Shown: positions 44,405 through 52,454 of the stretch, piece by piece
How the letters are laid out: every line of letters begins with the position of its first letter
How positions within the stretch are numbered: the first letter of the stretch is position 1
Assembly: GCF_003584105.1 (NCBI RefSeq)
Contig: NZ_QXFO01000009.1
Coordinates: 124,001 to 188,000, forward strand
Source: Flagellimonas taeanensis
GTDB lineage: Bacteria; Bacteroidota; Bacteroidia; Flavobacteriales; Flavobacteriaceae
Direction: 5' to 3'
Length of the DNA stretch: 64,000 nt
Program-made: the position numbers and the translations under genes
The notes under the pieces: generated by a model
Told to the model about the DNA's origin: nothing
What the model saw: the letters and a program-made list of their open reading frames with translations, nothing else
The model's database searches: none

Positions 44405-45517
44405 TTAAAAGCGAAGCTTTCGTTTCCGTGCAGTGATTTCCCAAGTGTCCATTTTTCTTCCGTTTTGGATCACCGATACTTCATCATGGAGATTGATGGT
44501 GGGGCAAATGTGGTAGGGAACACCGTAAAGTACATCTCCGACCTTCCATTTGTCCCAGTCCCGAACCTTGATGACCCCGTGTTCTTCACTTTGTGAAACC
44601 AATTCATAGGAGTCAAGGTTCAGGAATTTTATGCGTTTGTCAATGGGGTTTTCGGAGGCCACGGATTTGTGACCCATGTCCACGGTGATGATGCCCTCGG
44701 TGGGTTTGGAAATGATGCGGGTCACCAGAAGAGCAGCATATTTGAAATCCTGTTCCGTCAATTTTTCACCATACCCCCAATCCCAAAGTACGCAGGTACC
44801 CGGACTGGCGATCCTTTTTTCCTGTAGGATGTGTGAAGTGAAGGAAGGCGTACCGCCGCAGATCAAATGGGCCTGCGGATAGCTTTCCTTGAGGGCTTCA
44901 AAATAGGTTTCCACATCTCTTATGCCCGCTTCTATCTTTTCATTCCGGACGGCAAAGTCAGTATCCCTCAGATGACCATCATATGCGTGTAACCCTTTGA
45001 AAGAAAGATTTTTGCAAATTTTCAAATAATCCAACAACACATCCAGTTCCGTCCCGATCCTGATCCCGGAACGGTCCATGCCATTGTTGATGTCGATATA
45101 GATATTGACGATAAGCTCCTGTTCCAATGCTTTTTGGTTCAAAAGTTCCGCACTGTCAATATTGTCTATCAGGGTGGAAAACTCCGTATCGGGAAAATGT
45201 TTGGCCAAACGGATGAAACGATCCACTTTGGGCCCCACCAGTTGATGTGCGATGAGCACAGATGCCGCCCCGGCTTCGGCGGCCATTTCCGCTTCGGCAA
45301 TGGTCGATGCCTTGAATTTGGAAATGCCCGACTCCAACAACAATTGCATCACTTTCGGCATTTTGTTGGTCTTGATGTGTGGCATCAACCGCTCGATATG
45401 GCCATTGGCAAGGGATGCCATCCTTTCCAAATTGTACTTTATGTGTTCCAGGTATAGAACAATTGATGGGGAGTCCACCGTTTCCACATTTTCTATTCGG
45501 TGCCAATTAGTATCCAT
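44405..45517 (-). CDS. D-threonine aldolase/D-serine dehydratase-like PLP enzyme
   Basis: A 370-residue fold type III PLP enzyme. The PLP lysine is in LMPHIKTNKMPKVMQ; the TIM barrel continues through VNIYIDINNGMDRSGI and GLHAYDGHLRD; the C-terminal domain carries PYHICPTINLHDEV, with His and Cys in the position that binds the divalent metal in D-threonine aldolase and eukaryotic-type D-serine dehydratase. It acts on D-3-hydroxyamino acids; which one cannot be told. Transcribed alone; a 7/8 -7 box, TACCTTTA, lies at 45537-45544 on the minus strand. Confidence 0.9.
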   Translation of the reverse strand: MDTNWHRIENVETVDSPSIVLYLEHIKYNLERMASLANGHIERLMPHIKTNKMPKVMQLLLESGISKFKASTIAEAEMAAEAGAASVLIAHQLVGPKVDRFIRLAKHFPDTEFSTLIDNIDSAELLNQKALEQELIVNIYIDINNGMDRSGIRIGTELDVLLDYLKICKNLSFKGLHAYDGHLRDTDFAVRNEKIEAGIRDVETYFEALKESYPQAHLICGGTPSFTSHILQEKRIASPGTCVLWDWGYGEKLTEQDFKYAALLVTRIISKPTEGIITVDMGHKSVASENPIDKRIKFLNLDSYELVSQSEEHGVIKVRDWDKWKVGDVLYGVPYHICPTINLHDEVSVIQNGRKMDTWEITARKRKLRF

Positions 45518-45678
45518 GCCTACCTGTTTTTAGAGGTAAAGGTAATCATCACTGTAGAATTGAAAGGGACCTTACCTGTACTAAAAATGGAAAATATGTT
45601 GATACGGGTATGAAATCTGTAATGGTTCCAAGAAGATCTTTTCGTAGCTTTAAGACCATTAACCATAATTCTTATATC

Positions 45679-46257
45679 ATGAAAAAAGCCGTTATTTCTT
45701 CATTGTTGGCCTGTTCTATTCTGTTTACCAGTTGTTTGGGCTCATTTAAAGCGTTCAATAACCTAAAGGACTGGAACCAGGGATTGACAGACAGCAAATT
45801 TTTGGACAACCTGATTTTCTGGGGACTGAACATTGTCCCTGTCTATGGACTGTTCTTTTTAGGTGATGTTTTGATTTTCAACGTCATCGAGTTCTGGTCG
45901 GGATCCAATCCCATCGCCATGAAACCAGGGGAATCTGAGACGCAGATGGTGGAGCACGAGGGCAATACCTACAAAATGGTGGCCACCCAGAACAGGATCC
46001 AAGTGACCGTGGTCGAAGGGCCCAAGAAAGGAAAGAAAATAGATTTGGTGTACAAGCCGGATGAAAAATCCTGGAACGCCGTTCGTCCAAATGGAGAGAT
46101 CATCAAACTTTCCTCTTTTGAAGAAGGGTTTTACATTGTTTATATGCCCAACGGAGAGCAGATCAAAATCGACCCAATGGATACAAGGGAAGAAGGCTTG
46201 GCTTTGTTGAAAGAGAACAAGACCTGCTACTACGAGCAAGGTCTTTTGGCGGATTAA
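45679..46257 (+). CDS. DUF3332 lipoprotein
   Basis: A 192-residue protein with signal peptide MKKAVISSLLACSILFTSC (Cys19 lipidation). FKAFNNLKDWNQGLTDSKFL, FWGLNIVPVYGLFFLGDVLI and the beta-rich rest match the DUF3332 family. Function unknown; a second hydrophobic stretch at about residues 50-70 may sit in the membrane. The ATG at 45679 starts the signal peptide; a longer frame from 45610 overlaps a 7/8 -7 box TAGCTTTA at 45645-45652. Confidence 0.85.
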   Translation: MKKAVISSLLACSILFTSCLGSFKAFNNLKDWNQGLTDSKFLDNLIFWGLNIVPVYGLFFLGDVLIFNVIEFWSGSNPIAMKPGESETQMVEHEGNTYKMVATQNRIQVTVVEGPKKGKKIDLVYKPDEKSWNAVRPNGEIIKLSSFEEGFYIVYMPNGEQIKIDPMDTREEGLALLKENKTCYYEQGLLAD

Positions 46258-46277
46258 CGTAAAAATAATTTGCAAAT

Positions 46278-46308
46278 AAAAACCCCAAGGCTTGCCTTGG
46301 GGTTTTAT
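46278..46308 (+). terminator. bidirectional terminator between DUF3332 gene and ahcY
   Basis: AAAACCCCAAGGC and GCCTTGGGGTTTT arms around TT. It serves both convergent genes. Confidence 0.92.
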
Positions 46309-46327
46309 GTTTATACTTGTAGGATTT

Positions 46328-47644
46328 TTAATACCTATAATAATCAGGTTTGAAAGGACCATCAACGGTCACGCCAATGTATTCGGCCTGGTCTTCCTTA
46401 AGCTCGGTGAGCTCTGCACCCAAACGGGCCAAATGCAGTTTGGCCACTTTTTCGTCCAAGTGCTTTGGAAGCATGTAAACGTCGTTCTCATACTTGTCAC
46501 TGTGGTTCCAGAGCTCTATCTGTGCCAAGGTCTGGTTGGTGAACGAATTGCTCATCACAAAACTGGGGTGTCCTGTGGCACAACCTAGGTTGACCAATCG
46601 GCCCTCCGCCAAAATGATGATATCCTTGCCATTGATGGTGTATTTGTCCACCTGTGGTTTTATCTCGTCCTTGGTGTCGCCATAGGCGTCGTTCAACCAA
46701 GCCATATCAATCTCATTGTCAAAATGCCCTATGTTGCAGACAATGGCCTTGTCCTTCATGGCCCTAAAGTGCTCTTCACGGATAATGTCCTTGTTGCCAG
46801 TGGTAGTGATCACGATATCGGCATTGGAGACGATGGTCTCCAATTTTTTCACCTCATAGCCGTCCATGCAGGCCTGTAGGGCACAGATGGGGTCTATTTC
46901 GGTAACGGTGACAATAGATCCGGCCCCTCGGAAAGAGGCTGCAGTACCTTTGCCAACATCGCCATAACCGGCAACCACTACGCGCTTTCCGGCCAACATG
47001 GTATCCGTGGCCCTGCGGATGGCATCCACAGCACTTTCACGACAGCCATATTTGTTGTCGAATTTGGATTTGGTCACGGAATCGTTCACATTGATGGCGG
47101 GCATGGGCAAAGTTCCCTTTTTCACTCGTTCATACAAACGGTGTACCCCCGTGGTGGTCTCCTCGGAAAGTCCCCTGACACCTGGGGCCAATTCTGGATA
47201 TTTGTCCAAGACCATGTTGGTAAGGTCACCACCATCATCCAAGATCATGTTCAAGGGTTTTCTATCCTCCCCAAAGAACAAGGTCTGCTCAATGCACCAA
47301 TCAAATTCCTGTGCGTTCATTCCTTTCCAGGCATAAACGGGAACGCCTGCTGCGGCAATGGCGGCAGCGGCATGGTCCTGTGTGGAAAATATGTTGCAGG
47401 AGCTCCAGGTCACCTCTGCGCCAAGGGCCACCAAGGTCTCGATAAGGACCGCTGTTTGGATGGTCATGTGCAGGCAACCGGCAATTCGGGCGCCCTTCAA
47501 GGGCTGTTGGCTCCCATATTCCTCCCGTAACGCCATAAGTCCTGGCATTTCCGCTTCGGCAAGCTCAATCTCTTTTCTTCCCCAACTTGCAAGGGAGATA
47601 TCCTTTACCTTATAGGGTATGTACGGAATTGTCTTTGTGCTCAT
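46328..47644 (-). CDS. ahcY: adenosylhomocysteinase
   Basis: SAH hydrolase, 438 residues, splits S-adenosylhomocysteine into adenosine and homocysteine in the methyl cycle. Seen: [51 protein letters not shown] (catalytic Lys/Asp), the NAD site [19 protein letters not shown], and the C-terminal KPDYYRY that closes the NAD pocket of the neighbouring subunit. Monocistronic. Confidence 0.98.
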   Translation of the reverse strand: MSTKTIPYIPYKVKDISLASWGRKEIELAEAEMPGLMALREEYGSQQPLKGARIAGCLHMTIQTAVLIETLVALGAEVTWSSCNIFSTQDHAAAAIAAAGVPVYAWKGMNAQEFDWCIEQTLFFGEDRKPLNMILDDGGDLTNMVLDKYPELAPGVRGLSEETTTGVHRLYERVKKGTLPMPAINVNDSVTKSKFDNKYGCRESAVDAIRRATDTMLAGKRVVVAGYGDVGKGTAASFRGAGSIVTVTEIDPICALQACMDGYEVKKLETIVSNADIVITTTGNKDIIREEHFRAMKDKAIVCNIGHFDNEIDMAWLNDAYGDTKDEIKPQVDKYTINGKDIIILAEGRLVNLGCATGHPSFVMSNSFTNQTLAQIELWNHSDKYENDVYMLPKHLDEKVAKLHLARLGAELTELKEDQAEYIGVTVDGPFKPDYYRY

Positions 47645-47687
47645 ACTTTATGTATATTTACTTTTGTAGCTTCGCTTTATTAGTGCT

Positions 47688-47695
47688 ACAAAGAT
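47688..47695 (-). promoter_or_regulatory. -7 box TATCTTTG of ahcY
   Basis: Exact TAnnTTTG match on the minus strand (plus CAAAGATA), 43 nt before the ahcY ATG, in the 74-bp gap to the divergent phosphopantetheinyl transferase gene. Confidence 0.6.
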
Positions 47696-47718
47696 ACAAA
47701 TTCGCTTAACTTTTGGTC

Positions 47719-48360
47719 ATGCCCATTTACAAAACCATAACAGTTTCACCCACTACCAAGGTATATGTCTGGAAGGTCACCGAACCTGAGTCCCAGCTAT
47801 CTAGGAATGTGGAGCTCACTTCGCATTGCCAGAGCAGGATGGACGGCATGAAATCCGAGGCGCACCGTAGGGCATTCTTGAGCATAAGACACCTGATGGC
47901 AGAGGCCGGATACAAGGACAGCGACCTTTACTACGATGATTTTGGCAAGCCCCATCTCAAAGATGGAAGCTACATTTCGATTACCCATTCCCACAATTTT
48001 ACAGGGATCATTGTGAGCGAGACCGACGAGGTAGGCATCGACATAGAGATGCAGCGGGACAAAATCCTCAATATTGCACACAAGTTCACACCCATTGGGG
48101 AGTACAAGACCTTGGCCAATGCAGAGGCCATCATCCGAAAACTGACCATAGTATGGGGCGCGAAGGAGTCCCTTTATAAAATATACGCGCAGCAGGGACT
48201 CAGTTTTTTGCGGCATATCAATGTCATGGATTTTACGTTCGATGATTCGCGCACCGTGGCCGAAATTCTATACAAGGGAAAAAAATCGCAGTATGAGATC
48301 GAGTTTTTTGAGTTTGAAGGATTCACCTGCGTGTATGCACTCAAAATGATGGGGGGTTGA
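47719..48360 (+). CDS. 4'-phosphopantetheinyl transferase superfamily protein
   Basis: A 213-residue Sfp-like PPTase. The Mg2+-binding motif is EVGIDIEMQ and the CoA-binding motif is WGAKESLYKIYAQ; ISITHSHNFTGIIVS corresponds to the P2 region. It should load carrier proteins with phosphopantetheine, but the partner is unknown. ATG at 47719 is chosen over a TTG six nt upstream. The next gene begins 41 nt later, so this may be the first gene of the vitamin-related operon. Confidence 0.9.
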   Translation: MPIYKTITVSPTTKVYVWKVTEPESQLSRNVELTSHCQSRMDGMKSEAHRRAFLSIRHLMAEAGYKDSDLYYDDFGKPHLKDGSYISITHSHNFTGIIVSETDEVGIDIEMQRDKILNIAHKFTPIGEYKTLANAEAIIRKLTIVWGAKESLYKIYAQQGLSFLRHINVMDFTFDDSRTVAEILYKGKKSQYEIEFFEFEGFTCVYALKMMGG

Positions 48361-48401
48361 CCGTTTCTTTTTAGTAGTTTTGCCCCTGAAAAAGTGTTCC
48401 C

Positions 48402-48662
48402 ATGAAGATTTCCGTAGAGCTTACCCTTACCCCGTTACAAGATGATTTTGAGCCTCCTATCATTGATTTTATCAAAAGATTGCGTGCTTCTGGGCTCACC
48501 GTTCTGGAGAATCCGTTGAGCACACAAGTATTCGGGGACTACGACAAGGTCATGGTATTGCTCCAAAAAGAGATCAAGGAAACTTTTGGTGCCCTGGACC
48601 ATGTGGTACTGGCCATGAAAATGGTAAAATCCGACAGAAGCGGTTATGAGCCCCATTTTTGA
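48402..48662 (+). CDS. thiamine-binding (MTH1187/YkoF-like) family protein
   Basis: An 86-residue ferredoxin-fold protein of the MTH1187/YkoF group: MKISVELTLTPLQDDFEPPI, then LRASGLTVLENPLSTQVFGDYDKVM. YkoF binds hydroxymethylpyrimidine or thiamine; a thiamine-related role here is inferred. Its end overlaps the start of the pnuC-like gene by 17 nt, so the two are tightly coupled. No TPP riboswitch is present upstream of this operon. Confidence 0.78.
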   Translation: MKISVELTLTPLQDDFEPPIIDFIKRLRASGLTVLENPLSTQVFGDYDKVMVLLQKEIKETFGALDHVVLAMKMVKSDRSGYEPHF

Positions 48663-49287
48663 TTTTTTCCTAGGGCCCTACGAGGATAGGGAGCTTTCCC
48701 TCATCATCTTGGAGGCCACCGCTTTTTTCTTCGGGATTGCCAGTGTGGTCTATGCCAAGAAAGAAGACATCATGGTCTATCCCACGGGCTTGGTGGGCAC
48801 GGCCATCACCACCTACATCTTTTTTGTGGACAGACTTTTTGGGGATATGATGTTGAATTTCTATTTCTCCATCATGAGTATTTATGGCTGGTGGAACTGG
48901 GCCCGAAGAAAGGAGAACAGAGACCCCGTGGTGCTTATCACCAGAACGGATACGAAGGAAAAATGGGTAGGTCTCGGCCTTTTTGTCCTCACCATGCTCG
49001 TTACCTATGGGGTGTACGTGGCATTTGGGGCAGAGATAAAGGCAAGCAATTATGTGGACATCGTCACCTCGGGTATTTTTTTCACGGCAATGTGGTACAT
49101 GGCCAACAAAAAATTGGAAAGCTGGACCCTATGGATCATCGGGGATTTAATAACCGTACCTTTGTATGCTCATAGGGGGTGGGGCATGTTTTCATTGCAG
49201 TACCTCATCTTTACAGTATTGTCCATTCAGGGATATCTAACATGGAAGAAACACTTGGGCAAGAGCCCTCAAACCTCATCAAAGTAG
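48646..49287 (+). CDS. pnuC: PnuC/PnuT-family vitamin transporter
   Basis: A 213-residue membrane protein with seven or so hydrophobic segments. The family signatures are the MSIYGWWNWARR segment and the later SWTLWIIGDLITVPLY, in which Trp and Asn/Asp residues line the substrate path. PnuC carries nicotinamide riboside by facilitated diffusion; PnuT relatives carry thiamine. The upstream thiamine-binding gene points to thiamine, the downstream NadR-like kinase to nicotinamide riboside, so specificity is unresolved. Overlaps both neighbours (17 and 46 nt). Confidence 0.85.
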   Translation: MSPIFDFFLGPYEDRELSLIILEATAFFFGIASVVYAKKEDIMVYPTGLVGTAITTYIFFVDRLFGDMMLNFYFSIMSIYGWWNWARRKENRDPVVLITRTDTKEKWVGLGLFVLTMLVTYGVYVAFGAEIKASNYVDIVTSGIFFTAMWYMANKKLESWTLWIIGDLITVPLYAHRGWGMFSLQYLIFTVLSIQGYLTWKKHLGKSPQTSSK

Positions 49288-49799
49288 TCCTTTTTGGACC
49301 GGAATCCACAGGAAAGACCACATTGGCCGAACAATTGGCACAACATTATCGCACCGAATGGGTGCCCGAATATGCCCGCGAATACCTTCAGGAAAAATGG
49401 GACAGGGAGCATAAGACCTGTGAGCCCAAAGACCTATTGCCCATTGCTTATGGACAGATGCGCTTGGAAAACTTATTGGCAAAATCTGCCAACAAGGTCC
49501 TGATCTGTGACACCGATCTTTTGGAGACCAAGGTCTATTCCGAAACCTACTATACCGGAACTTGCGACCCCCTTTTGGAGGAATATGCGCTCAAAAACAC
49601 ATATGATCTTTATTTGTTGACCTACATTGACACGCCATGGGTGGCGGATGACCTAAGGGACAAACCGGACGAGCGTGAACGAATGTTTTTGTATTTCAAG
49701 GAATCATTGGAAAAATATGACCGAAATTTTATTACCTTAAGAGGAGATAAGGCAACTCGGCTTTCAACAGCCATAAAGTATATTGACAAACTTCTCTAA
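49242..49799 (+). CDS. NadR-like P-loop kinase (nicotinamide riboside kinase type)
   Basis: A 185-residue AAA/NTPase-fold kinase. Walker A is FGPESTGKTTLAEQLA; EWVPEYAREYLQ and ICDTDLLETKVYSE are as in the ribosylnicotinamide kinase domain of NadR. It lacks the NMN adenylyltransferase and HTH parts of E. coli NadR. It would trap a PnuC substrate by phosphorylation. ATG at 49242 opens the protein 46 nt before the pnuC stop; the longer frame from 49179 would be mostly inside pnuC. Confidence 0.88.
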   Translation: MEETLGQEPSNLIKVVLFGPESTGKTTLAEQLAQHYRTEWVPEYAREYLQEKWDREHKTCEPKDLLPIAYGQMRLENLLAKSANKVLICDTDLLETKVYSETYYTGTCDPLLEEYALKNTYDLYLLTYIDTPWVADDLRDKPDERERMFLYFKESLEKYDRNFITLRGDKATRLSTAIKYIDKLL

Positions 49800-49802
49800 A
49801 GC

Positions 49803-51341
49803 ATGATAAAATTGAGTCCGAAAGACTTGGAACAATTGGATTCCAAAGGAATTTCAAATGAAAAAGTCATCCGTCAGATCAAAACCTTTATTGAGGGAAT
49901 CCCATTTGTGCAACTCAAAAAGGCCGCAGTGGTGGGCAACGGTATCCTGAGGTTTTCCGAAAAGGAACAAAAAGAGCTTATCCAGTATTTTGAAGACCAC
50001 AGGGGTACTCTGGACCTGTTGAAATTTGTTCCCGCTTCGGGCGCCGCTTCACGGATGTTCAAAGCCATGTTCAACTTTTTGGACGCCTACGATCCTTCCA
50101 AGGAAAGCCTCTCGGAGTATATTGATCGGACAGGGGACAAGGATGTGAAAGCCTTCGCCGACCAAATGGCCAAGTTTCCCTTTTATGACAAGATCATGGA
50201 GCGGATCAAGGGAAAAGCAGGCAGTAAGGATGAAGAGGTCTATCTCTTTGCCAAGGAAATGCTTGCGGAGGAAGGGCTCAACTACGGATTTTATCCCAAA
50301 GGACTTCTGCCCTTCCACAGTTATGCATCCGGTAGCGCCACCCCTTTTGAGGAACACTTGAAGGAAGCGGCCCTATATGCGAAAACGGAGGGGAAGGCCC
50401 ATCTTCATTTTACGGTTTCGGAACAACACGACGAAATGTTCAAAGAGGAAGAGGCCAAGGTAGGCCCGAAAATCTCGAAAAGCACGGATACCCAGTTTGA
50501 AATTTCATACTCCAACCAAAAACCATCAACGGATACCATTGCGGTGGATATGGAGAACAGGCCCTTCAAAAACGGGGACGGATCTATCCTGTTCAGGCCG
50601 GGGGGGCATGGTGCCCTTATCGAAAACCTGAACGACCAGGATGCGGATATCATTTTCATCAAGAACATTGACAATGTGGTGATCGATAAGAACTTGGAGG
50701 AAGTGGCCAACAGTAAAAAAATGTTGGCGGGCGCACTCAAAAAGGTTCAGGACAAGGCATTTGCCTATGCGAAACTTCTGGACAAGGAAAATATTTCCGT
50801 GGAAAAAGCGGACGAAATAAAGACGTTTCTAGAGAAGAGCCTCAATGTACGCATGCCCAACGATTATGATGAACTGGACATAAGCGAACAACAAACTGTG
50901 CTGAAAAATAGCATAAACAGGCCCATCCGCATATGTGGCATGGTCAAGAACGAAGGTGAGCCAGGTGGAGGGCCATTTTGGGTCCAAGACTCCCAAGGGA
51001 ACATTTCGCTTCAGATCATAGAATCCGCCCAAATAGATTTGGACAATCCAGAACAGGCAAACATCCTTAACAATTCGACCCATTTCAATCCTGTGGATTT
51101 GGTGTGCGGAGTGCGAAATTATAAAGGGGAAAAATATGATCTCTTGAATTTTGTGGATGAGAAGCAAGGCTTCATCACTGGCAAAACCATGGAGGGAAAA
51201 GAACTCAAGGCCTTGGAACTGCCTGGGCTTTGGAATGGTGGCATGGCATTTTGGAACACCATCTTCGTGGAGGTACCGTTGGTGACCTTTAACCCAGTAA
51301 AGACCGTGAACGATCTTTTAAAGCCTACACACCAGGCCTAA
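49803..51341 (+). CDS. DUF4301 protein
   Basis: A 512-residue cytoplasmic protein of the Bacteroidota family DUF4301. Conspicuous segments are LLKFVPASGAASRMFKAMF, LLPFHSYASGSATPFEEHL, GDGSILFRPGGHGALIENLN and INRPIRICGMVKNEGEPGGG. The SGAASRMF and FRPGGHGAL motifs recall nucleotide-sugar or phosphosugar enzymes of the nucleotidyltransferase fold, but I cannot assign a reaction. It starts 3 nt after the kinase stop, so it belongs to the same transcript and closes the operon before a strong terminator. Confidence 0.85.
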   Translation: MIKLSPKDLEQLDSKGISNEKVIRQIKTFIEGIPFVQLKKAAVVGNGILRFSEKEQKELIQYFEDHRGTLDLLKFVPASGAASRMFKAMFNFLDAYDPSKESLSEYIDRTGDKDVKAFADQMAKFPFYDKIMERIKGKAGSKDEEVYLFAKEMLAEEGLNYGFYPKGLLPFHSYASGSATPFEEHLKEAALYAKTEGKAHLHFTVSEQHDEMFKEEEAKVGPKISKSTDTQFEISYSNQKPSTDTIAVDMENRPFKNGDGSILFRPGGHGALIENLNDQDADIIFIKNIDNVVIDKNLEEVANSKKMLAGALKKVQDKAFAYAKLLDKENISVEKADEIKTFLEKSLNVRMPNDYDELDISEQQTVLKNSINRPIRICGMVKNEGEPGGGPFWVQDSQGNISLQIIESAQIDLDNPEQANILNNSTHFNPVDLVCGVRNYKGEKYDLLNFVDEKQGFITGKTMEGKELKALELPGLWNGGMAFWNTIFVEVPLVTFNPVKTVNDLLKPTHQA

Positions 51342-51365
51342 ACAACACAAGAACAGAACAGTATG

Positions 51366-51398
51366 TCCGCCATCAATTTTGATGGCGGATTTTTTTTG
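51366..51398 (+). terminator. intrinsic terminator after the DUF4301 gene
   Basis: TCCGCCATC and GATGGCGGA arms around AATTTT, followed by eight T. It ends the PPTase/PnuC/DUF4301 operon. Confidence 0.93.
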
Positions 51399-51510
51399 GC
51401 CATTCGTGTGACTTGGATTCATAAAAGGTGTCATAGAAATGTACAACCTATTGGGATGTTGATTTACGTCTCAAGGCAAAGTATTCGCAGTCCTTTTGGA
51501 TTGTTAGGAT

Positions 51511-51562
51511 TTAGGTTGGTTGATTTGGTTAGAGAGCCGTACATCCAGTACGGCTTTCTTTT
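51511..51562 (+). repeat. copy A of a 26-nt motif followed by a hairpin
   Basis: A 26-nt stretch (51511-51536) beginning TTAGGTTGGTTG and containing TTTGGTTAG matches 23 of 26 bases of copy B at 52334-52359. In both copies a GC-rich hairpin and TTTCTTTT follow at once; here AGCCGTAC/GTACGGCT (51535-51555). Copy A lies in non-coding DNA with no gene directly before it. Confidence 0.7.
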
Positions 51563-51600
51563 AACCTTGGTATGGAAACTGCAAATGTGAATGAAAAAAG

Positions 51601-51726
51601 ATGTTTTTAAAAATAGTACTGTTACTCAATATGGTCTCCCTTGGGATTGCCATGTACATTTTATACTCTTATGTGAAGGGCCGAAAAAAGAAAAATGAAA
51701 AAAAGAATCAGGATGATGCTATATAA
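51601..51726 (+). CDS. possible 41-residue single-span membrane protein
   Basis: ATG at 51601, TAA at 51724-51726. The product begins MFLKIVLLLNMVSLGIAMYI, continues LYSYVKGRKKKN and ends in EKKNQDDAI: one hydrophobic helix and a Lys-rich cytoplasmic tail, as in real small membrane proteins. A hairpin terminator follows about 80 nt later. No ribosome-binding site or strong promoter is seen and I do not recognise a family, so expression is uncertain. It lies in the 670-bp stretch (51342-52009) between the DUF4301 and PepSY-like genes, which otherwise holds terminators and the sigma-54 regulatory region. Confidence 0.5.
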   Translation: MFLKIVLLLNMVSLGIAMYILYSYVKGRKKKNEKKNQDDAI

Positions 51727-51802
51727 ACACTATCCATGTATTGTCCATTGCTGCCAATCTGATTCATAGTCTTTTTCCTTGGGATTATGATTTTGGCGTA
51801 AG

Positions 51803-51830
51803 GAAAGGCTGCTTCGGCAGCCTTTCTTGT
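51803..51830 (+). terminator. UUCG-loop hairpin after the small membrane ORF
   Basis: GAAAGGCTGC and GCAGCCTTTC arms with a TTCG tetraloop, followed by TTGT. Likely terminator, although the T tract is short. Confidence 0.7.
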
Positions 51831-51876
51831 GTAAAAACTATACATCTTGACCCGCACTCTACACAGTTTTACACAA
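51827..51876 (+). promoter_or_regulatory. inverted repeat, candidate enhancer (UAS) of an NtrC-type regulator
   Basis: Arms TTGTGTAAAA (51827-51836) and TTTTACACAA (51867-51876) are exact complements 30 nt apart. They lie about 75-125 bp upstream of the sigma-54 promoter at 51951, where enhancer sites of NtrC-family activators normally lie. A second inverted repeat, ACCTCA (51905-51910) and TGAGGT (51923-51928), lies closer to the promoter. Confidence 0.5.
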
Positions 51877-51950
51877 CACTCGAAAAACGGCACAATTTAT
51901 AAACACCTCACAAACAGTAAGATGAGGTAAATTTGGGACGCCTTTCAGGA

Positions 51951-51967
51951 TTGGCACCAGTTTTTCA
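51951..51967 (+). promoter_or_regulatory. sigma-54 (-24/-12) promoter of the PepSY-like gene
   Basis: TTGGCACCAGTTTTTCA fits the consensus TTGGCACG-N4-TTGCW at all but two positions, with correct spacing. Transcription would start near 51977, about 33 nt before the ATG at 52010. A sigma-54-dependent regulator with a GSFTGA motif is encoded directly downstream, which strengthens the call. Confidence 0.75.
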
Positions 51968-52009
51968 TATAGATAAGCGAGTTTAATTCATAACATAAAA
52001 TCATATACC

Positions 52010-52312
52010 ATGAAAAAATTAATTTTTGCAACCGCACTATCATTTGTAGGACTTACGGCTATGGCCAATGTTGAATCCCCAGAATTGAAAATGGACGACA
52101 CAGCCGTTGTTGTAGCGCAAGATTTTGAAGAAATCAGTGTTTCTGATGTACCAGAAGCAGTAACAGCAGCCGTGGCAAAAGATTACCCCACTGCCAAGGT
52201 TGCCAAGGCATATAAAAACGATCAGGACCAGTACAAGTTGGATCTTATCCTTGAAGATGGTACCACAGGATCTGTATATGCCGATGCTGAAGGGAACTGG
52301 ATTGAGATGTAG
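52010..52312 (+). CDS. secreted PepSY-like protein
   Basis: A 100-residue protein with a signal peptide (MKKLIFATALSFVGLTAMA) and a small alpha/beta domain: VPEAVTAAVAKDYPTAKVAKAY, YKLDLILEDGTTGSVYADAEG, WIEM. This is the PepSY-like / beta-lactamase-inhibitor-like fold common in Bacteroidota, periplasmic and of unknown role. Its gene has a sigma-54 promoter with an upstream inverted repeat and is followed by a hairpin terminator, then by the NtrC-type regulator gene, so it is the likely target of that two-component system. Confidence 0.85.
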   Translation: MKKLIFATALSFVGLTAMANVESPELKMDDTAVVVAQDFEEISVSDVPEAVTAAVAKDYPTAKVAKAYKNDQDQYKLDLILEDGTTGSVYADAEGNWIEM

Positions 52313-52333
52313 ATCATAGTTTTCGAAACCACG

Positions 52334-52388
52334 TTAGGTTAGTTGGTTTGGTTAGTGAGGGGCCGCGAGAGCGGTCCCTTTCTTTTTT
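52334..52388 (+). terminator. terminator of the PepSY-like gene, with copy B of the 26-nt motif
   Basis: Hairpin AGGGGCCGC/GCGGTCCCT with a GAGA loop (52358-52379, one G-T pair) and a T-rich tail. Immediately upstream is the 26-nt motif (52334-52359) shared with 51511-51536. Confidence 0.85.
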
Positions 52389-52454
52389 GTGATAAATTTA
52401 TAGTTCGCCCGGCATGTGATCAAGTGACGGTATCGTATATTAGTTGACTGAGAT

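Noticed and set aside
51363..51590. 75-codon frame after the DUF4301 gene
   Set aside because: Its first codons are the stem of the transcription terminator and its end runs through another hairpin; no conserved features.
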